From assembly GCA_036562635.1 (NCBI GenBank), contig DATCJU010000163.1, positions 1 through 22,747 on the forward strand: a DNA stretch of 22,747 nt, written 5' to 3'. Below, piece by piece: positions 1-7,897 of this stretch. The position numbers and the translations under genes are program-made. Under the pieces are notes generated by a model, which saw only the letters and a list, made by a program, of their open reading frames with translations, was not told the origin of the DNA and searched no databases. The stretch's first letter is position 1, and every line of letters begins with the position of its first letter. This stretch comes from DATCJU01 sp036562635. Lineage in GTDB: Bacteria; Actinomycetota; Actinomycetes; Mycobacteriales; Pseudonocardiaceae.

Positions 1-2
1 TG

Positions 3-335
3 TCGGTGCTGCTGACCGCGCTGGTCGTCCCCATCCGGCTGGTGACCAGCGACCACGCCTACTACCTGCGGGAGGTGGTCACCGTGCCGTTCCATCCCCC
101 CGGTTCCGAGGAGCTGGCGCACGCCGCGGCGGAGCAGGCCGCCCGCGGGGCGAACGTGCTGGTGCTGGCGCACCACGGTTGTGCCGTGCTGGCCGACAGC
201 GTCGAGCTGGCCCATCGTCGCGCCTTCAACCTGGAGGAGGCGGCCCGGGCCACCTACGCCGCGGTGATGCTCACCGGGGACCCCGCCCGGGTTCCGAGCT
301 GTCCCCCGGAGTTCCTGGCCCGCGGCGTGGTCTGA
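3..335 (+). CDS. Class II aldolase/adducin family protein, C-terminal part (5' end outside window)
   Basis: This frame is open from the first bases of the window and ends at TGA 333-335, so only about the last 110 residues are present. The segment reading LVLAHHGCAVLADSVELAH, followed by a helix reading NLEEAARATYAAVMLTGD, matches the C-terminal part of class II aldolases (fuculose-phosphate aldolase and ribulose-phosphate epimerase types). In that family a zinc-binding histidine sits in a HG motif, and a helix with conserved glutamate packs behind it. Family members cleave or isomerise sugar phosphates, and some are decarboxylases or have no known substrate. The substrate cannot be inferred from this fragment. 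It converges on the regulator gene that ends at 396, leaving a 60-base gap with no clear terminator. Confidence 0.75.
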   Translation, partial: SVLLTALVVPIRLVTSDHAYYLREVVTVPFHPPGSEELAHAAAEQAARGANVLVLAHHGCAVLADSVELAHRRAFNLEEAARATYAAVMLTGDPARVPSCPPEFLARGVV

Positions 336-395
336 GAGCAACCCCCGACCACGCCGTCCCCGCTCGACGAGCACACCCCGCCCCGCGGGCCCGGC

Positions 396-1667
396 TCAGC
401 CGTGCGACAGCCACCCCCGGGTCGGTGCGGTGCGCAACGCCAGTTTGGCCACGTTGCGCCACAGGAGCGGATCGATACTCGGCGAGTTGAGGCGCTCCAT
501 CAGGTCGGCCAGCTCCGCCCGGGCCCGTTCCAGACGCGGCAGGTCGTCGAGTTCGGCCGCGGCCTGCACCAGGGCCAGACGGCACCGCAGCTCGTCCTCC
601 TCGTCGAGCACGCCCACCTCGAGCGCCCGCTCCACCCACTCCCACGCCGCCCGGGGGTCACCGTTGTGCAGCGCGAGCTCCCCGCGCAGCATCATCCCCT
701 GGGCCGCCGGTTCGGAGTCGGGAGCCGCGCTGTGGGCGATCCGGTCCAGCTGCCTGGTCAGCTCCTCGGTGTCGACCCGGCCGGACCGCAGGGCGATCGA
801 CACGGCGGCGATCGCCACGCGGTGGCGGAAGTACGGCTCGATGTCGAGCTCCTCCACCATGCGCTGGGCGACGGTCATGGACCGGATCGCCTCGTCCTTG
901 CGCTCCAGCCGATCCTCGATCTGGGCCTTGATCCACCATCCGGCCACCGCCGTCCAACCGGGTGCCACGGTGCGCAGCAGCTCGTCCAGCGGCCCCAGGA
1001 GTTCCCCGGCCTCCGCGATCCGCCCCGCCCGGGCCAGCTCGCTGCACACGGTGGACAACACCCGCAGGTAGGTCAGGGCACTGAGCGGATCGTGAGGTTC
1101 CGGAGCGCGGTCCATCGCCTCGTGGGCCGCCTGCACGGCCTCCACGGAACGGCCGAGACGACGCAGGGCCATGGCGCGCATGACCTCCACCTGCGCGTCC
1201 ACCCCGCCTCCCGGGGACCAGGTGTCCAGCATCTCCTCGGCAGCCGCCAACAGCCGCTCGGGCTCGGCGCCTCGGGAGAGCAGCACCACCCGACTCCAGC
1301 GCGCCAGCCAGCCGAGGAACGGATCCTCGGCCACCTCGACCAGCCGCCCCAGCAGGTCGACCGCCCGCTCCCGCTCACCGTTGCTCAGCGCCAGGAACGC
1401 CTCGCACCACAGCTGGGCGTACTGCTGATGGGTGTCCGACGCCTCTCCCACCAGCTCGGCCGGTTCCACACCGAGCACGGTGGCCAGGTGTCGTACCACC
1501 TGGGGTGAGGGCACCCGCTCCCCGGACTCCAGCCGGGACACGTAACTGGTGGACACCCCGGGCCCGGCCAGGTCCTTCTGCGCCAGGCCGCGGCGCAGGC
1601 GCAGACTGCGCAACCGCTCGCCGAACCCGGAGCGAGGTCGGCCCGAACGGAGGGCCGTGGGGGTCAT
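396..1667 (-). CDS. XRE-family transcriptional regulator with C-terminal helical repeat domain
   Basis: The protein is 423 residues long from ATG 1667. Residues about 14-70 form a lambda-repressor-like helix-turn-helix (FGERLRSLRLRRGLAQKDLA, then STSYVSRLESGERVPSP). The remaining 350 residues are alanine/leucine/glutamate-rich helices that look like TPR-type repeats, as in many actinobacterial regulators whose helical domain senses a peptide or partner protein. I chose ATG 1667 because GGGAAG lies 9 bases upstream. The frame extends in-frame to a TTG at 1724, which would add 19 residues. The gene is divergent from the PH-domain pair starting at 1915. The shared 190-base gap holds a GATAAT -10 for this gene and an inverted repeat overlapping its likely -35, so autoregulation is plausible. 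A possible 11-codon leader peptide ends on the ATG. Targets are unknown. Confidence 0.85.
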   Translation of the reverse strand: MTPTALRSGRPRSGFGERLRSLRLRRGLAQKDLAGPGVSTSYVSRLESGERVPSPQVVRHLATVLGVEPAELVGEASDTHQQYAQLWCEAFLALSNGERERAVDLLGRLVEVAEDPFLGWLARWSRVVLLSRGAEPERLLAAAEEMLDTWSPGGGVDAQVEVMRAMALRRLGRSVEAVQAAHEAMDRAPEPHDPLSALTYLRVLSTVCSELARAGRIAEAGELLGPLDELLRTVAPGWTAVAGWWIKAQIEDRLERKDEAIRSMTVAQRMVEELDIEPYFRHRVAIAAVSIALRSGRVDTEELTRQLDRIAHSAAPDSEPAAQGMMLRGELALHNGDPRAAWEWVERALEVGVLDEEDELRCRLALVQAAAELDDLPRLERARAELADLMERLNSPSIDPLLWRNVAKLALRTAPTRGWLSHG

Positions 1668-1699
1668 CTTCGATGACTTCCCGGTGCTGTTTCTGTCAT
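1664..1699 (-). other. Possible 11-codon leader ORF coupled to the XRE regulator
   Basis: On the minus strand an ATG at 1699 is preceded by GGGAG about 4-5 bases upstream. It reads 11 codons (MTETAPGSHRR) and stops at a TGA that overlaps the regulator ATG as ATGA. This geometry is typical of translational coupling. It is short enough to occur by chance, and it competes with the alternative TTG 1724 start for the regulator. Confidence 0.3.
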
Positions 1700-1753
1700 T
1701 GTTCTCCCGCACCACCGCCGCCAATCGGGTATGAGGGTCACTCCAGATACCGC

Positions 1754-1793
1754 ATTATCCCCACCTTTTGCCGTTCACGGTCGAAAATCGACC
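1754..1793 (-). promoter_or_regulatory. Candidate promoter and operator of the XRE regulator
   Basis: On the minus strand GATAAT (1759-1754) matches five of six positions of a sigma70-type -10. A perfect inverted repeat, GGTCGA-AAA-TCGACC (1779-1793), lies over the expected -35 zone; its minus-strand half TCGACC is a TTGACC-like -35 at a long 19-base spacing. A repressor bound there would block transcription of this gene and could also influence the divergent PH-domain genes. The sequence match is good; its function is inferred. Confidence 0.45.
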
Positions 1794-1914
1794 ATGACAG
1801 GCCATGACCGATGACGTGTTCCGTGGTCACTCCTGGTATGCCGTCGAATCGGGCACGGGAAGATCACATGCCCTACCGCCGCCCGGGGTCGCTCCGGTCT
1901 GGTGAACTGGCGGT

Positions 1915-2451
1915 GTGCGCACCGATCCCTCCCCCATCCCCGTGCCACCGTTGCGTCTCCGCCCACCCAGGCACCCGGTGAGCCGCCGTGCGATCACCTG
2001 GTGGACGGTGCGCGCCCTGCTGGGCTGGGTGGTCGTCCTGGGCCCGTTCGCCGTGACAACCCTGATCCTCGAGTACACCGGGGACGCACCGGAAGCGTCG
2101 TGGTGGATGCGCCTCACCCTGGCCGTCCTGGTCCTGCTCGCGGCCGGGCACGTGCTGGTGATGCCACGCTGGCGGTACCGGGTGCACCGCTGGGAGACGA
2201 CCAACCAGGCCGTCTACACCCTCAGCGGATGGCTGTCCCGGGAGTGGCGTGTCGCCCCGATCTCGCGCATCCAGACGGTGGACACCGAGCAGGGACCGCT
2301 GCAGCAACTGTTCGGCCTGACCACGGTGACCGTGACCACCGCGTCCGCCGCGGGACCGCTGCGCATCGCCGGCCTGGAACGTCAGGCCGCCCAGCAGCTG
2401 GTGGACGACCTGACCGTCATCACCCAGGCGACCAAGGGGGATGCCACATGA
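1915..2451 (+). CDS. PH domain-containing membrane protein (bPH2/YdbS-like)
   Basis: The protein has 178 residues. Two hydrophobic segments at about residues 31-54 and 64-84 are followed by a cytoplasmic bacterial PH domain (bPH2, formerly DUF304) at about 88-165. The PH domain includes the family-typical stretch YTLSGWLSREWRVAPISRIQ and then a short beta-rich region. This matches the single-domain partner of the YdbS/YdbT pair known in Firmicutes and actinobacteria. The GTG start has only weak upstream GA-rich sequence, so the start is the least certain part. The stop overlaps the next ATG as ATGA, which implies coupled translation and probably a shared membrane complex. The biochemical role of these pairs is poorly defined. 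Confidence 0.8.
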   Translation: MRTDPSPIPVPPLRLRPPRHPVSRRAITWWTVRALLGWVVVLGPFAVTTLILEYTGDAPEASWWMRLTLAVLVLLAAGHVLVMPRWRYRVHRWETTNQAVYTLSGWLSREWRVAPISRIQTVDTEQGPLQQLFGLTTVTVTTASAAGPLRIAGLERQAAQQLVDDLTVITQATKGDAT

Positions 2452-4082
2452 CCGGGGAGGGCTCCCCCGAACCGCCGGAGGTCTTCCCCGCCGCCGGGCC
2501 CGCCCCGCTGGACCACGCACCCGCCGCCCCGCCACCGGAGGACGAGTCGGGGGAACCCTGGCGCCGGCTGAGTCCACGGAGCGTCCTGGCCGCGCCACTG
2601 GGTGTGCTGGCCAACCTGCTCCCGGCACTGATCGCCCTGGTCCTGCTCGGTGGACGGGACAGCTGGCAGCTCTGGGGAAGCGGACTGACCCTGGCCGCGG
2701 TGGCGGCCCACACAGTGAGTCTCTGCCTCACCACCCGTTACCGCGTCGGCGAGGACCACGTCGAGCTGCGCACCGGATGGCTGTTGCGCCGACACCGGGC
2801 GGTGCCACTGGACCGGGTCCGCACCGTCGACCTCACCGCCAATCCGGTGCACCGGCTGCTGCGCCTCACCGTGGTGCGGATCGGTACCGGACGCCAGGAC
2901 CACGGTGCGGAGGACGAACTCACCCTGGACGCCGTTCCCCGGGCCGAGGCGCAGCGGCTGCGGGAGGTGGTGTTGTCCCGCGCCACCCTCGCGTCCTCGG
3001 CCGGCACCGCCACCGCAGGGGATGCCGACGAGGCCCGAGCGGACGCCGCCGAACCGACGGTGCTGGCCGAAATGCAGCCGCGGTGGCTGCGCTACGCCCC
3101 ACTGACCCTGTCCGGCATGCTCGCCGTGAGCGCCCTCGTCGGTGGCGCGATCCAGCTGCTGCAGGAGCTGGACATCCGACCCGAGCACGTGATGCCGCTG
3201 CTCCGGTCCCTGCTTGACCTGCGGGAACTGCCCGTGCTGACCGTGGTGGGCGTGGCAGCCGGCGCGGTCCTGGTGATCTCGACACTCGCCTCCCTGGTCG
3301 TCTACCTGCTGTCGTACTGGAACTACCGGCTCACCCGGGAACCGGACGGCACACTGCGGGTACGACGCGGACTGCTCACCACCCGCTCGGTGTCCCTGGA
3401 GGAACGGCGGCTGCGCGGCGTGGAACTGACCGAGGCGCTGCTGCTGCGCGCCGGTAGGGGTGCCCGATGCGACGCGGTGACCACCGGGCTGGGCACGGGC
3501 GAGGGCAGCGGACTGCTCCTGCCGCCCGCCCCACGTGCGGAAGCCCACCGGGTGGCGGCGGAGGTGCTGCGGACGGCGGAGAGTCCCACCCGGGTGGCGT
3601 TGCGGCGGCACCCACGGGCGGCGCTGGTCCGGCGGCTGGTGCGCACGGTCGTGCCGACCCTGCTGCTCGCCGGGGTGCTGCTGGTGCTGTCGTGGGCCGG
3701 CTGGGCCCCGTTCTGGTCCTGGCCGACGGCGCTGGCGTTGCTCCCGGTGGCGGTGCTGCTGGGTTGGGACCGCTACCGCAGTCTCGGGCACGCGCTCACC
3801 GAACGGCACCTGGTGCGCCGCTCCGGCTCGGTGCGGCGCAGCACGGTGGCGTTGGAACGGGACGGCATCATCGGCTGGCGTATCACCCAGTCGCTGTTCC
3901 AGCGCCGTGTCGGGCTGGCCACGGTGGGCGTGGTGACCGCGGCCGGGATCGGTGTCCACACGGTGGTCGACGTCGACTTCGCGGACGGGCTGGCCCTGGC
4001 CGAGGCGGCGGTTCCCGACCTGCTCACCCCGTTCCTGGACCACGACGACCACCGGTCCGCCACCGGAACCGACGCAGGGTAG
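2448..4082 (+). CDS. Multi-PH-domain membrane protein (YdbT-like)
   Basis: The protein has 544 residues from ATG 2448, with a run of Gs about 8 bases upstream and an ATGA overlap with the preceding gene. A proline-rich cytoplasmic N-terminus (1-35) is followed by three repeats of hydrophobic pair plus bPH2 domain. Membrane segments lie near 45-68/75-94, 215-238/262-288 and 398-418/423-442. PH-like domains lie near 95-175, 292-375 and 445-525. The first PH domain shows the same RVGEDHVELRTGWLLRRHR pattern as the partner gene. This architecture is the larger YdbT-type member of the two-gene family. A joint membrane-associated role with the upstream protein is likely; the ligand is unknown. The frame is open from 1902, but the upstream part is a shadow of the first PH gene. 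Confidence 0.85.
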   Translation: MTGEGSPEPPEVFPAAGPAPLDHAPAAPPPEDESGEPWRRLSPRSVLAAPLGVLANLLPALIALVLLGGRDSWQLWGSGLTLAAVAAHTVSLCLTTRYRVGEDHVELRTGWLLRRHRAVPLDRVRTVDLTANPVHRLLRLTVVRIGTGRQDHGAEDELTLDAVPRAEAQRLREVVLSRATLASSAGTATAGDADEARADAAEPTVLAEMQPRWLRYAPLTLSGMLAVSALVGGAIQLLQELDIRPEHVMPLLRSLLDLRELPVLTVVGVAAGAVLVISTLASLVVYLLSYWNYRLTREPDGTLRVRRGLLTTRSVSLEERRLRGVELTEALLLRAGRGARCDAVTTGLGTGEGSGLLLPPAPRAEAHRVAAEVLRTAESPTRVALRRHPRAALVRRLVRTVVPTLLLAGVLLVLSWAGWAPFWSWPTALALLPVAVLLGWDRYRSLGHALTERHLVRRSGSVRRSTVALERDGIIGWRITQSLFQRRVGLATVGVVTAAGIGVHTVVDVDFADGLALAEAAVPDLLTPFLDHDDHRSATGTDAG

Positions 4083-4143
4083 CGGAACGTACGCGCCGGG
4101 TGGTGGAACGGGCGGTACCGGCCACACCGCGGGAGGAGCGAAC

Positions 4144-4149
4144 TAGGCT
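4144..4149 (+). promoter_or_regulatory. Candidate -10 element (TAGGCT) for leaderless orn
   Basis: TAGGCT fits the actinobacterial TANNNT -10 pattern and ends 7 bases before GTG 4157. The transcript would therefore begin at or one base before the start codon. The only Shine-Dalgarno-like sequence (GGGAGGAG, 4131-4138) is 18 bases from the GTG, too far for normal use, which supports a leaderless start. No clear -35 is visible. Confidence 0.45.
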
Positions 4150-4156
4150 CTCCGGG

Positions 4157-4804
4157 GTGAACGACCGTCTGGTGTGGATCGACTGCGAGATGACAGGGCT
4201 GGACCTGGCCAAGGACGCCCTGATCGAGATCGCCGCCCTGGTCACCGACGCCGACCTGAACATCCTGGGCGAGGGGGTCGACGTCGTGATCCACGCCGAC
4301 GAGGCGGTGCTCGGATCCATGCCTGAGGTGGTGCGCCAGATGCACGCCCGCTCGGGCCTGACCGAGGAGGTGCGCCGGTCCACGGTCACCACCGCGGAAG
4401 CCGAGCAGATGGTGCTGGACTACATCCGCAAGTACGTCCCCGAGCCACGTACCGCCCCGTTGGCCGGCAACTCGATCGCGACGGACCGCGGCTTCATCGC
4501 CCGGGACATGCCCCAGCTCGACGCCCACCTGCACTACCGCATGGTGGACGTGTCCTCGATCAAGGAACTGTGCCGCCGCTGGTTCCCGCGGATCTACTAC
4601 GCGCAGCCGGCGAAGGGGCTGGCCCACCGCGCGCTGGCGGACATCAAGGAGTCCATCCGCGAGCTGGCCTACTACCGGCGCACCGCGTTCGTGCCCCAGC
4701 CGGGGCCCACCACGGAGGAGGCGCAGGCGGTGGCCGCCGAGCTGTTGGCCTCCCCGCAGTTCGGTCTCGTCACGCCGTCCGACGCGCCGGACACCAGGGG
4801 CTGA
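4157..4804 (+). CDS. orn: Oligoribonuclease
   Basis: The protein has 215 residues, the usual family length. It is a DEDDh 3'-5' exonuclease that degrades 2-5 nucleotide RNA fragments and pGpG, completing RNA decay and cyclic-di-GMP turnover in the cytoplasm. The start VNDRLVWIDCEMTGLD carries the first two metal-binding acids (D and E of DCEMTGLD). SIATDRGFIARDMP carries the third. HRALADIKESI near residue 158 carries the catalytic histidine and the final aspartate. All expected residues are present. The GTG start begins exactly at the conserved N-terminus and fits a leaderless transcript. The gene lies directly upstream of tRNA-His. As I recall, orn next to tRNA-His is a conserved actinobacterial arrangement, also found in Mycobacterium. 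Confidence 0.95.
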   Translation: MNDRLVWIDCEMTGLDLAKDALIEIAALVTDADLNILGEGVDVVIHADEAVLGSMPEVVRQMHARSGLTEEVRRSTVTTAEAEQMVLDYIRKYVPEPRTAPLAGNSIATDRGFIARDMPQLDAHLHYRMVDVSSIKELCRRWFPRIYYAQPAKGLAHRALADIKESIRELAYYRRTAFVPQPGPTTEEAQAVAAELLASPQFGLVTPSDAPDTRG

Positions 4805-4860
4805 AACGGCCTCCGAAGTGGCCGCCGTCATGCGATTTCGGTTCTGCGGGGTCGGCGCGC

Positions 4861-4866
4861 TAATAT
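4861..4866 (+). promoter_or_regulatory. Candidate -10 element (TAATAT) for tRNA-His
   Basis: TAATAT stands out in otherwise GC-rich sequence about 60 bases upstream of the mature tRNA-His. That is a reasonable distance for a short processed leader. The sequence about 17 bases further upstream (TTCGGT-like) is only a weak -35. Confidence 0.4.
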
Positions 4867-4926
4867 GTCCGCGCCACGGCAACCGAAGTGGGAAGCTTGA
4901 GCGGCCAGCGTCGGAAGCGTGGCGAT

Positions 4927-5003
4927 GGTGGGTGTAGCTCAGCCGGTAGAGCACTGGGTTGTGGTCCCAGGTGTCGCGGGTTCAAGTCCCGTCACTCACC
5001 CCA
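4927..5003 (+). tRNA. tRNA-His (GTG anticodon)
   Basis: The acceptor stem GTGGGTG (4928-4934) pairs with CACTCAC (4993-4999) with one G-U. C73 and an encoded CCA (5001-5003) follow. The anticodon loop TTGTGGT sits between CTGGG and CCCAG and gives GTG, i.e. histidine. G at 4927 provides the characteristic extra 5' G(-1), which faces C73 as expected for tRNA-His. The T loop TTCAAGT is normal. A terminator hairpin follows. Confidence 0.97.
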
Positions 5004-5006
5004 GGG

Positions 5007-5038
5007 GAAGGCCCCGCACCGAGCGGTGCGGGGCCTTC
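5007..5038 (+). terminator. Hairpin terminator after tRNA-His
   Basis: A perfect 14-base-pair stem (5007-5020 with 5025-5038) with loop GAGC starts 3 bases after the tRNA CCA. There is no clear U-tract, which is common in actinobacteria. It could also act on transcripts from the opposite strand. Confidence 0.8.
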
Positions 5039-5082
5039 GTCGTCCCACGCCCGGGAACACCGGTGCAGCCCCGGACATGACG

Positions 5083-5115
5083 CGGGCCCCGCGTCCACGG
5101 GGAACGCGGGGCCCG
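5083..5115 (-). terminator. Hairpin terminator after the L,D-transpeptidase gene
   Basis: A 12-base-pair perfect stem (5083-5094 with 5104-5115) with a 9-base loop lies about 20 bases downstream of the minus-strand stop at 5137. With the tRNA-His hairpin it separates two convergent transcripts. Confidence 0.7.
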
Positions 5116-5136
5116 GAAGGTCACCGGCGGGCGGGG

Positions 5137-6363
5137 TCAGCGCTTGCCGCCCTTGACCCACTCCTCCCAGGGGATCTGCCAGTCGCCCAGGCCGTCCCAC
5201 GGCTTCAGGTCGGGACCGCCGGAGTTGGTGATGATGACCAGGTCACCCTTCTTGACCAGGTCGAAGTACCACTTCGCGTTCTCGGTGGACAGGTTGATGC
5301 ACCCGTGGCTGACGTTACGGTGCCCCTGATCCTGCACGGACCACGGTGCGGCGTGCACGAACTCACCGCCGTTGGAGATACGCACGGCCCACTGGACCGT
5401 GGTGCGGTAGCCGCCTCGGTCCAACGGCAGCCCGTAGGAGGTGGAGTCCATCACCTTGGTCGGGTGCTTCTCCGTGACCACGTGGATGCCGTTGTTGGAG
5501 GGGAACTGCGGGCTGCCCAGCGACACCGGCACGGTTCGCACGACCTGGCCGTTGACCTCGACGCTCATCTGGTGGGTGGCACCGTCGGCCCGGGCGATGA
5601 CCGCGTCACCGATGGTGATGCTGGACCTGCGGTCCTGCTTCCCGTAGACGCCGTTGCCCAGGTGCTTGCCGTACATCTTGACGTCGATGGTCACCTTGGT
5701 GCCCGGCTTCCAGTACTCGCGGGGACGCCAGTGCACCTCGGTGTCGGAGAACCAGTAGAAGGCGCCCTCGGTGTTCGGCTCGGTCGTGATGTGGATGGCT
5801 TCCTCGGCGGCCTTCTTGTCGGCCACCGGCTTGTCGAAGTAGAAGGCCAGCGGCTGACCGACACCCACCGTCTCGCCGTTCAACGGGCTCATCGAGACGA
5901 AGGCGAGGCTGCGGGCCTTGGCGGTGGTGAAGTTGGACGTCGCGGTGGCGGTGGCACCGTCGGCACCCTGCCCGGTGGCGGTGAGGGTGTAGTTCTTGCC
6001 GAACCCGAGGGGCTCGGTGCTGGTCCAGCTCGTGCCGTCCGGGGAGAGCTGGCCGGCCACCTGCTTGCCGTCCGCGTTGGTGAGCTTGACCTCGGTGAGA
6101 CGACCGTTGGCGGCGGTGACCGTCACGGGGTCACCGGGGGCCACGTCGGTCGCCGTGTCCGCCGGGGTGAGGGTCAGGGCGATCGGTTGGGCCGGAGGCA
6201 TGGAACCGTCCGGAGCCTGGTTTCCACCGCTCGGCTCCGTTTCCGCAGGGGCGCTGCCACTGCAGCCGGCCAGGAGCGCCACGAGGAGGACGAGAACGCC
6301 GAGGAACGACGCACTCCGGGTCGGACGCGTGGACGCACGGACAGAAGCAATGGACACCTGCAT
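5137..6363 (-). CDS. L,D-transpeptidase lipoprotein with Ig-like domains (LdtMt2-like)
   Basis: The protein has 408 residues from ATG 6363. An arginine-containing N-terminus and hydrophobic stretch end in the lipobox LLAG-Cys34, so it should be a lipoprotein on the outer face of the membrane. Residues about 55-160 and 160-265 look like two bacterial Ig-type domains. The YkuD catalytic domain follows, with FVHAAPWSV and the signature SHGCINL (catalytic Cys near 355, His near 353). A tail reading WEEWVKG completes it, as in mycobacterial LdtMt2. The enzyme would form 3-3 cross-links in peptidoglycan, a carbapenem-sensitive and penicillin-tolerant reaction. The frame is open to 6570, but only the part after 6363 looks like a signal peptide; ATG 6402 is an alternative. 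The gene lies between tRNA-His and tRNA-Lys. Confidence 0.93.
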   Translation of the reverse strand: MQVSIASVRASTRPTRSASFLGVLVLLVALLAGCSGSAPAETEPSGGNQAPDGSMPPAQPIALTLTPADTATDVAPGDPVTVTAANGRLTEVKLTNADGKQVAGQLSPDGTSWTSTEPLGFGKNYTLTATGQGADGATATATSNFTTAKARSLAFVSMSPLNGETVGVGQPLAFYFDKPVADKKAAEEAIHITTEPNTEGAFYWFSDTEVHWRPREYWKPGTKVTIDVKMYGKHLGNGVYGKQDRRSSITIGDAVIARADGATHQMSVEVNGQVVRTVPVSLGSPQFPSNNGIHVVTEKHPTKVMDSTSYGLPLDRGGYRTTVQWAVRISNGGEFVHAAPWSVQDQGHRNVSHGCINLSTENAKWYFDLVKKGDLVIITNSGGPDLKPWDGLGDWQIPWEEWVKGGKR

Positions 6364-6614
6364 GGGCGAACGTCCGTTTCGGGAGTCGGAAGAGATCACC
6401 ATCTGTACAAACAGTCTGCAACACCGCCCGGGAGCAGGGTCGCGCGACGGTGGGAACATGCACCCACAGCGGTGATGGTGATATCGCACACAGTTGACCG
6501 GACAGGGTCGTCCGTTCGGGCCCACAGGACACGCCCGACCCGGGAAAACTTCGCCCGATCGGTCCACCACACCCCTCTTGACCTGCCGATTCGTCTTGCG
6601 CAGGACCCGTGTGC

Positions 6615-6620
6615 TAACTT
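6615..6620 (+). promoter_or_regulatory. Candidate extended -10 (TGC-TAACTT) for tRNA-Lys
   Basis: TAACTT preceded by TGC forms an extended -10 about 48 bases upstream of tRNA-Lys. TTGACC (6578-6583) and TTGCGC (6596-6601) are both at non-ideal distances for a -35. The extended -10 may compensate. Confidence 0.4.
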
Positions 6621-6667
6621 TCTCCCCGTCGAACGGCGGAGCCGAACGACGGAGAACACAAGAACGA

Positions 6668-6743
<76 letters not shown>

Positions 6744-6744
6744 C

Positions 6745-6778
6745 CGAGGAGCCCAGGTCGACCGACCTGGGCTCCTCG
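6745..6778 (+). terminator. Hairpin terminator after tRNA-Lys
   Basis: A 16-base perfect inverted repeat (6745-6760 with 6763-6778) immediately follows the tRNA CCA; the real loop is probably 6-8 bases. T residues follow loosely. Confidence 0.8.
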
Positions 6779-7068
6779 CTTCTGCCGGGCGTCCTCCCCG
6801 GGAGGCGACCCATCCGGAACCACCACAGCTCGGCGAGCACCTCGGCATCGTGCATCCGGGTGATTCCGCCCACATCCCCGCGGCCGGCCCACTGGTGTCG
6901 TTCACGGCAGGACGTTCCGGTCCCACACCGTCCGGGCGACGGCTGCGCCCCAGCCCTCTTCCCACGCCGAGGACCGAGGCCGCCACCGCTCCCGTACAGT
7001 CGTCGCGGCGCCACGACCGTCGAGAACATTCGGGGGCGACGGGAAACGTTGACGGGAGCCGGATTCGC
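6779..7068 (+). other. Intergenic region before the DedA gene
   Basis: This stretch of about 290 bases has no convincing gene, although one frame is open from 6850 into the DedA gene. That upstream part is arginine/proline/serine-rich without family features. A TACAGT -10-like hexamer lies at 6995-7000 without a good -35. A small palindrome CCTCCCCGGGAGG lies near 6792-6804. I see nothing else in it. Confidence 0.4.
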
Positions 7069-7761
7069 GTGACATGGATCATCGACGCCGTGCGGGCGCT
7101 GTCCGACCTGCCGCTCGGCGCCCTGGCCGCATGGGCCGGCCTGCTCGCGTTCGCCGAGTCGGGGCTCGGCCTGGGCACGCTGTTCCCCGGCGAGACCGCG
7201 GTCCTGGTGCTCGGTTCGGCGGCCACCACCCCGTCCCGGTTCGCCGGGGTGCTGGCCGCGGTGACGCTGGGTTGCATGGCCGGTGACCACGTCAGCTACG
7301 GACTGGGCCGACACTTCGGCGACCGGCTGCGCCGCACCCGTCTGGTGCGCAGGTTCGGCCAGCACCACTGGGACCGGGCGGTGGCGGCACTGCGGCGGCA
7401 CGGCGCCGCCGCCGTGTTCCTCACCCGACTGGTGCCGGTGGCCCGCACCCTGGTCCCGGCCGCCGCCGGGGTGTCCCGGCTGAGCTACCCGCGGTTCCTG
7501 TTCGCCTCGCTGGCGGCCGGGCTGCTGTGGGCGACGGTGTACGTCGGGATCGGGGCGTTCGCCGGCGCCTCCGCGCAGTACGTGGAACGTCTGGTCGGCC
7601 GGATCGGCTGGGCGGTCCTGATCGTGCTGTGCGCCGCGCTGGTGATCGGAGGGGTACTCCGCGGCCGCTCCGCCAACCGACGCGGCGAGAGGCCCACGGC
7701 GGAGCGTGACTCCATCCCGATCGCGACCACCACGGACCGAGTCGGCCACACCGACGGCTGA
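7069..7761 (+). CDS. DedA family (SNARE-associated/VTT domain) membrane protein
   Basis: The protein has 230 residues from GTG 7069, with GGGAG about 10 bases upstream. The family signature is clear. An N-terminal hydrophobic segment leads to a re-entrant region with LGTLFPGETAVLVLGS. Next comes GDHVSYGLGRHFGDR, then the conserved FLTRLVPVARTLVPAAAG, where the arginine-proline pair is functionally important in this family. Two further membrane helices end near residue 205, followed by a basic hydrophilic tail. DedA proteins are inner-membrane lipid transporters or flippases (undecaprenyl-phosphate or phospholipid) linked to envelope homeostasis. The exact substrate is not predictable. The frame is open back to 6850, but the SD and the family N-terminus favour 7069. 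Confidence 0.9.
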   Translation: MTWIIDAVRALSDLPLGALAAWAGLLAFAESGLGLGTLFPGETAVLVLGSAATTPSRFAGVLAAVTLGCMAGDHVSYGLGRHFGDRLRRTRLVRRFGQHHWDRAVAALRRHGAAAVFLTRLVPVARTLVPAAAGVSRLSYPRFLFASLAAGLLWATVYVGIGAFAGASAQYVERLVGRIGWAVLIVLCAALVIGGVLRGRSANRRGERPTAERDSIPIATTTDRVGHTDG

Positions 7762-7897
7762 GCCTGCGGCCCCGTCCCCCCCACACCGGTCCTCCGTCCG
7801 GCGGGCTCCTCCCTGCCGTTTTTCACCTGCGAAGAGCAGTGACCGAGGCCACCTCCGCGGGCATCGTGGACATGGGCGAACACGGAAGGTGGTGGCA

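Noticed and set aside
2382..4127. A long minus-strand frame opposite the PH-domain genes
   Set aside because: It has glutamine/histidine/proline-rich composition typical of an antisense shadow. The plus-strand frame has membrane helices and PH domains.
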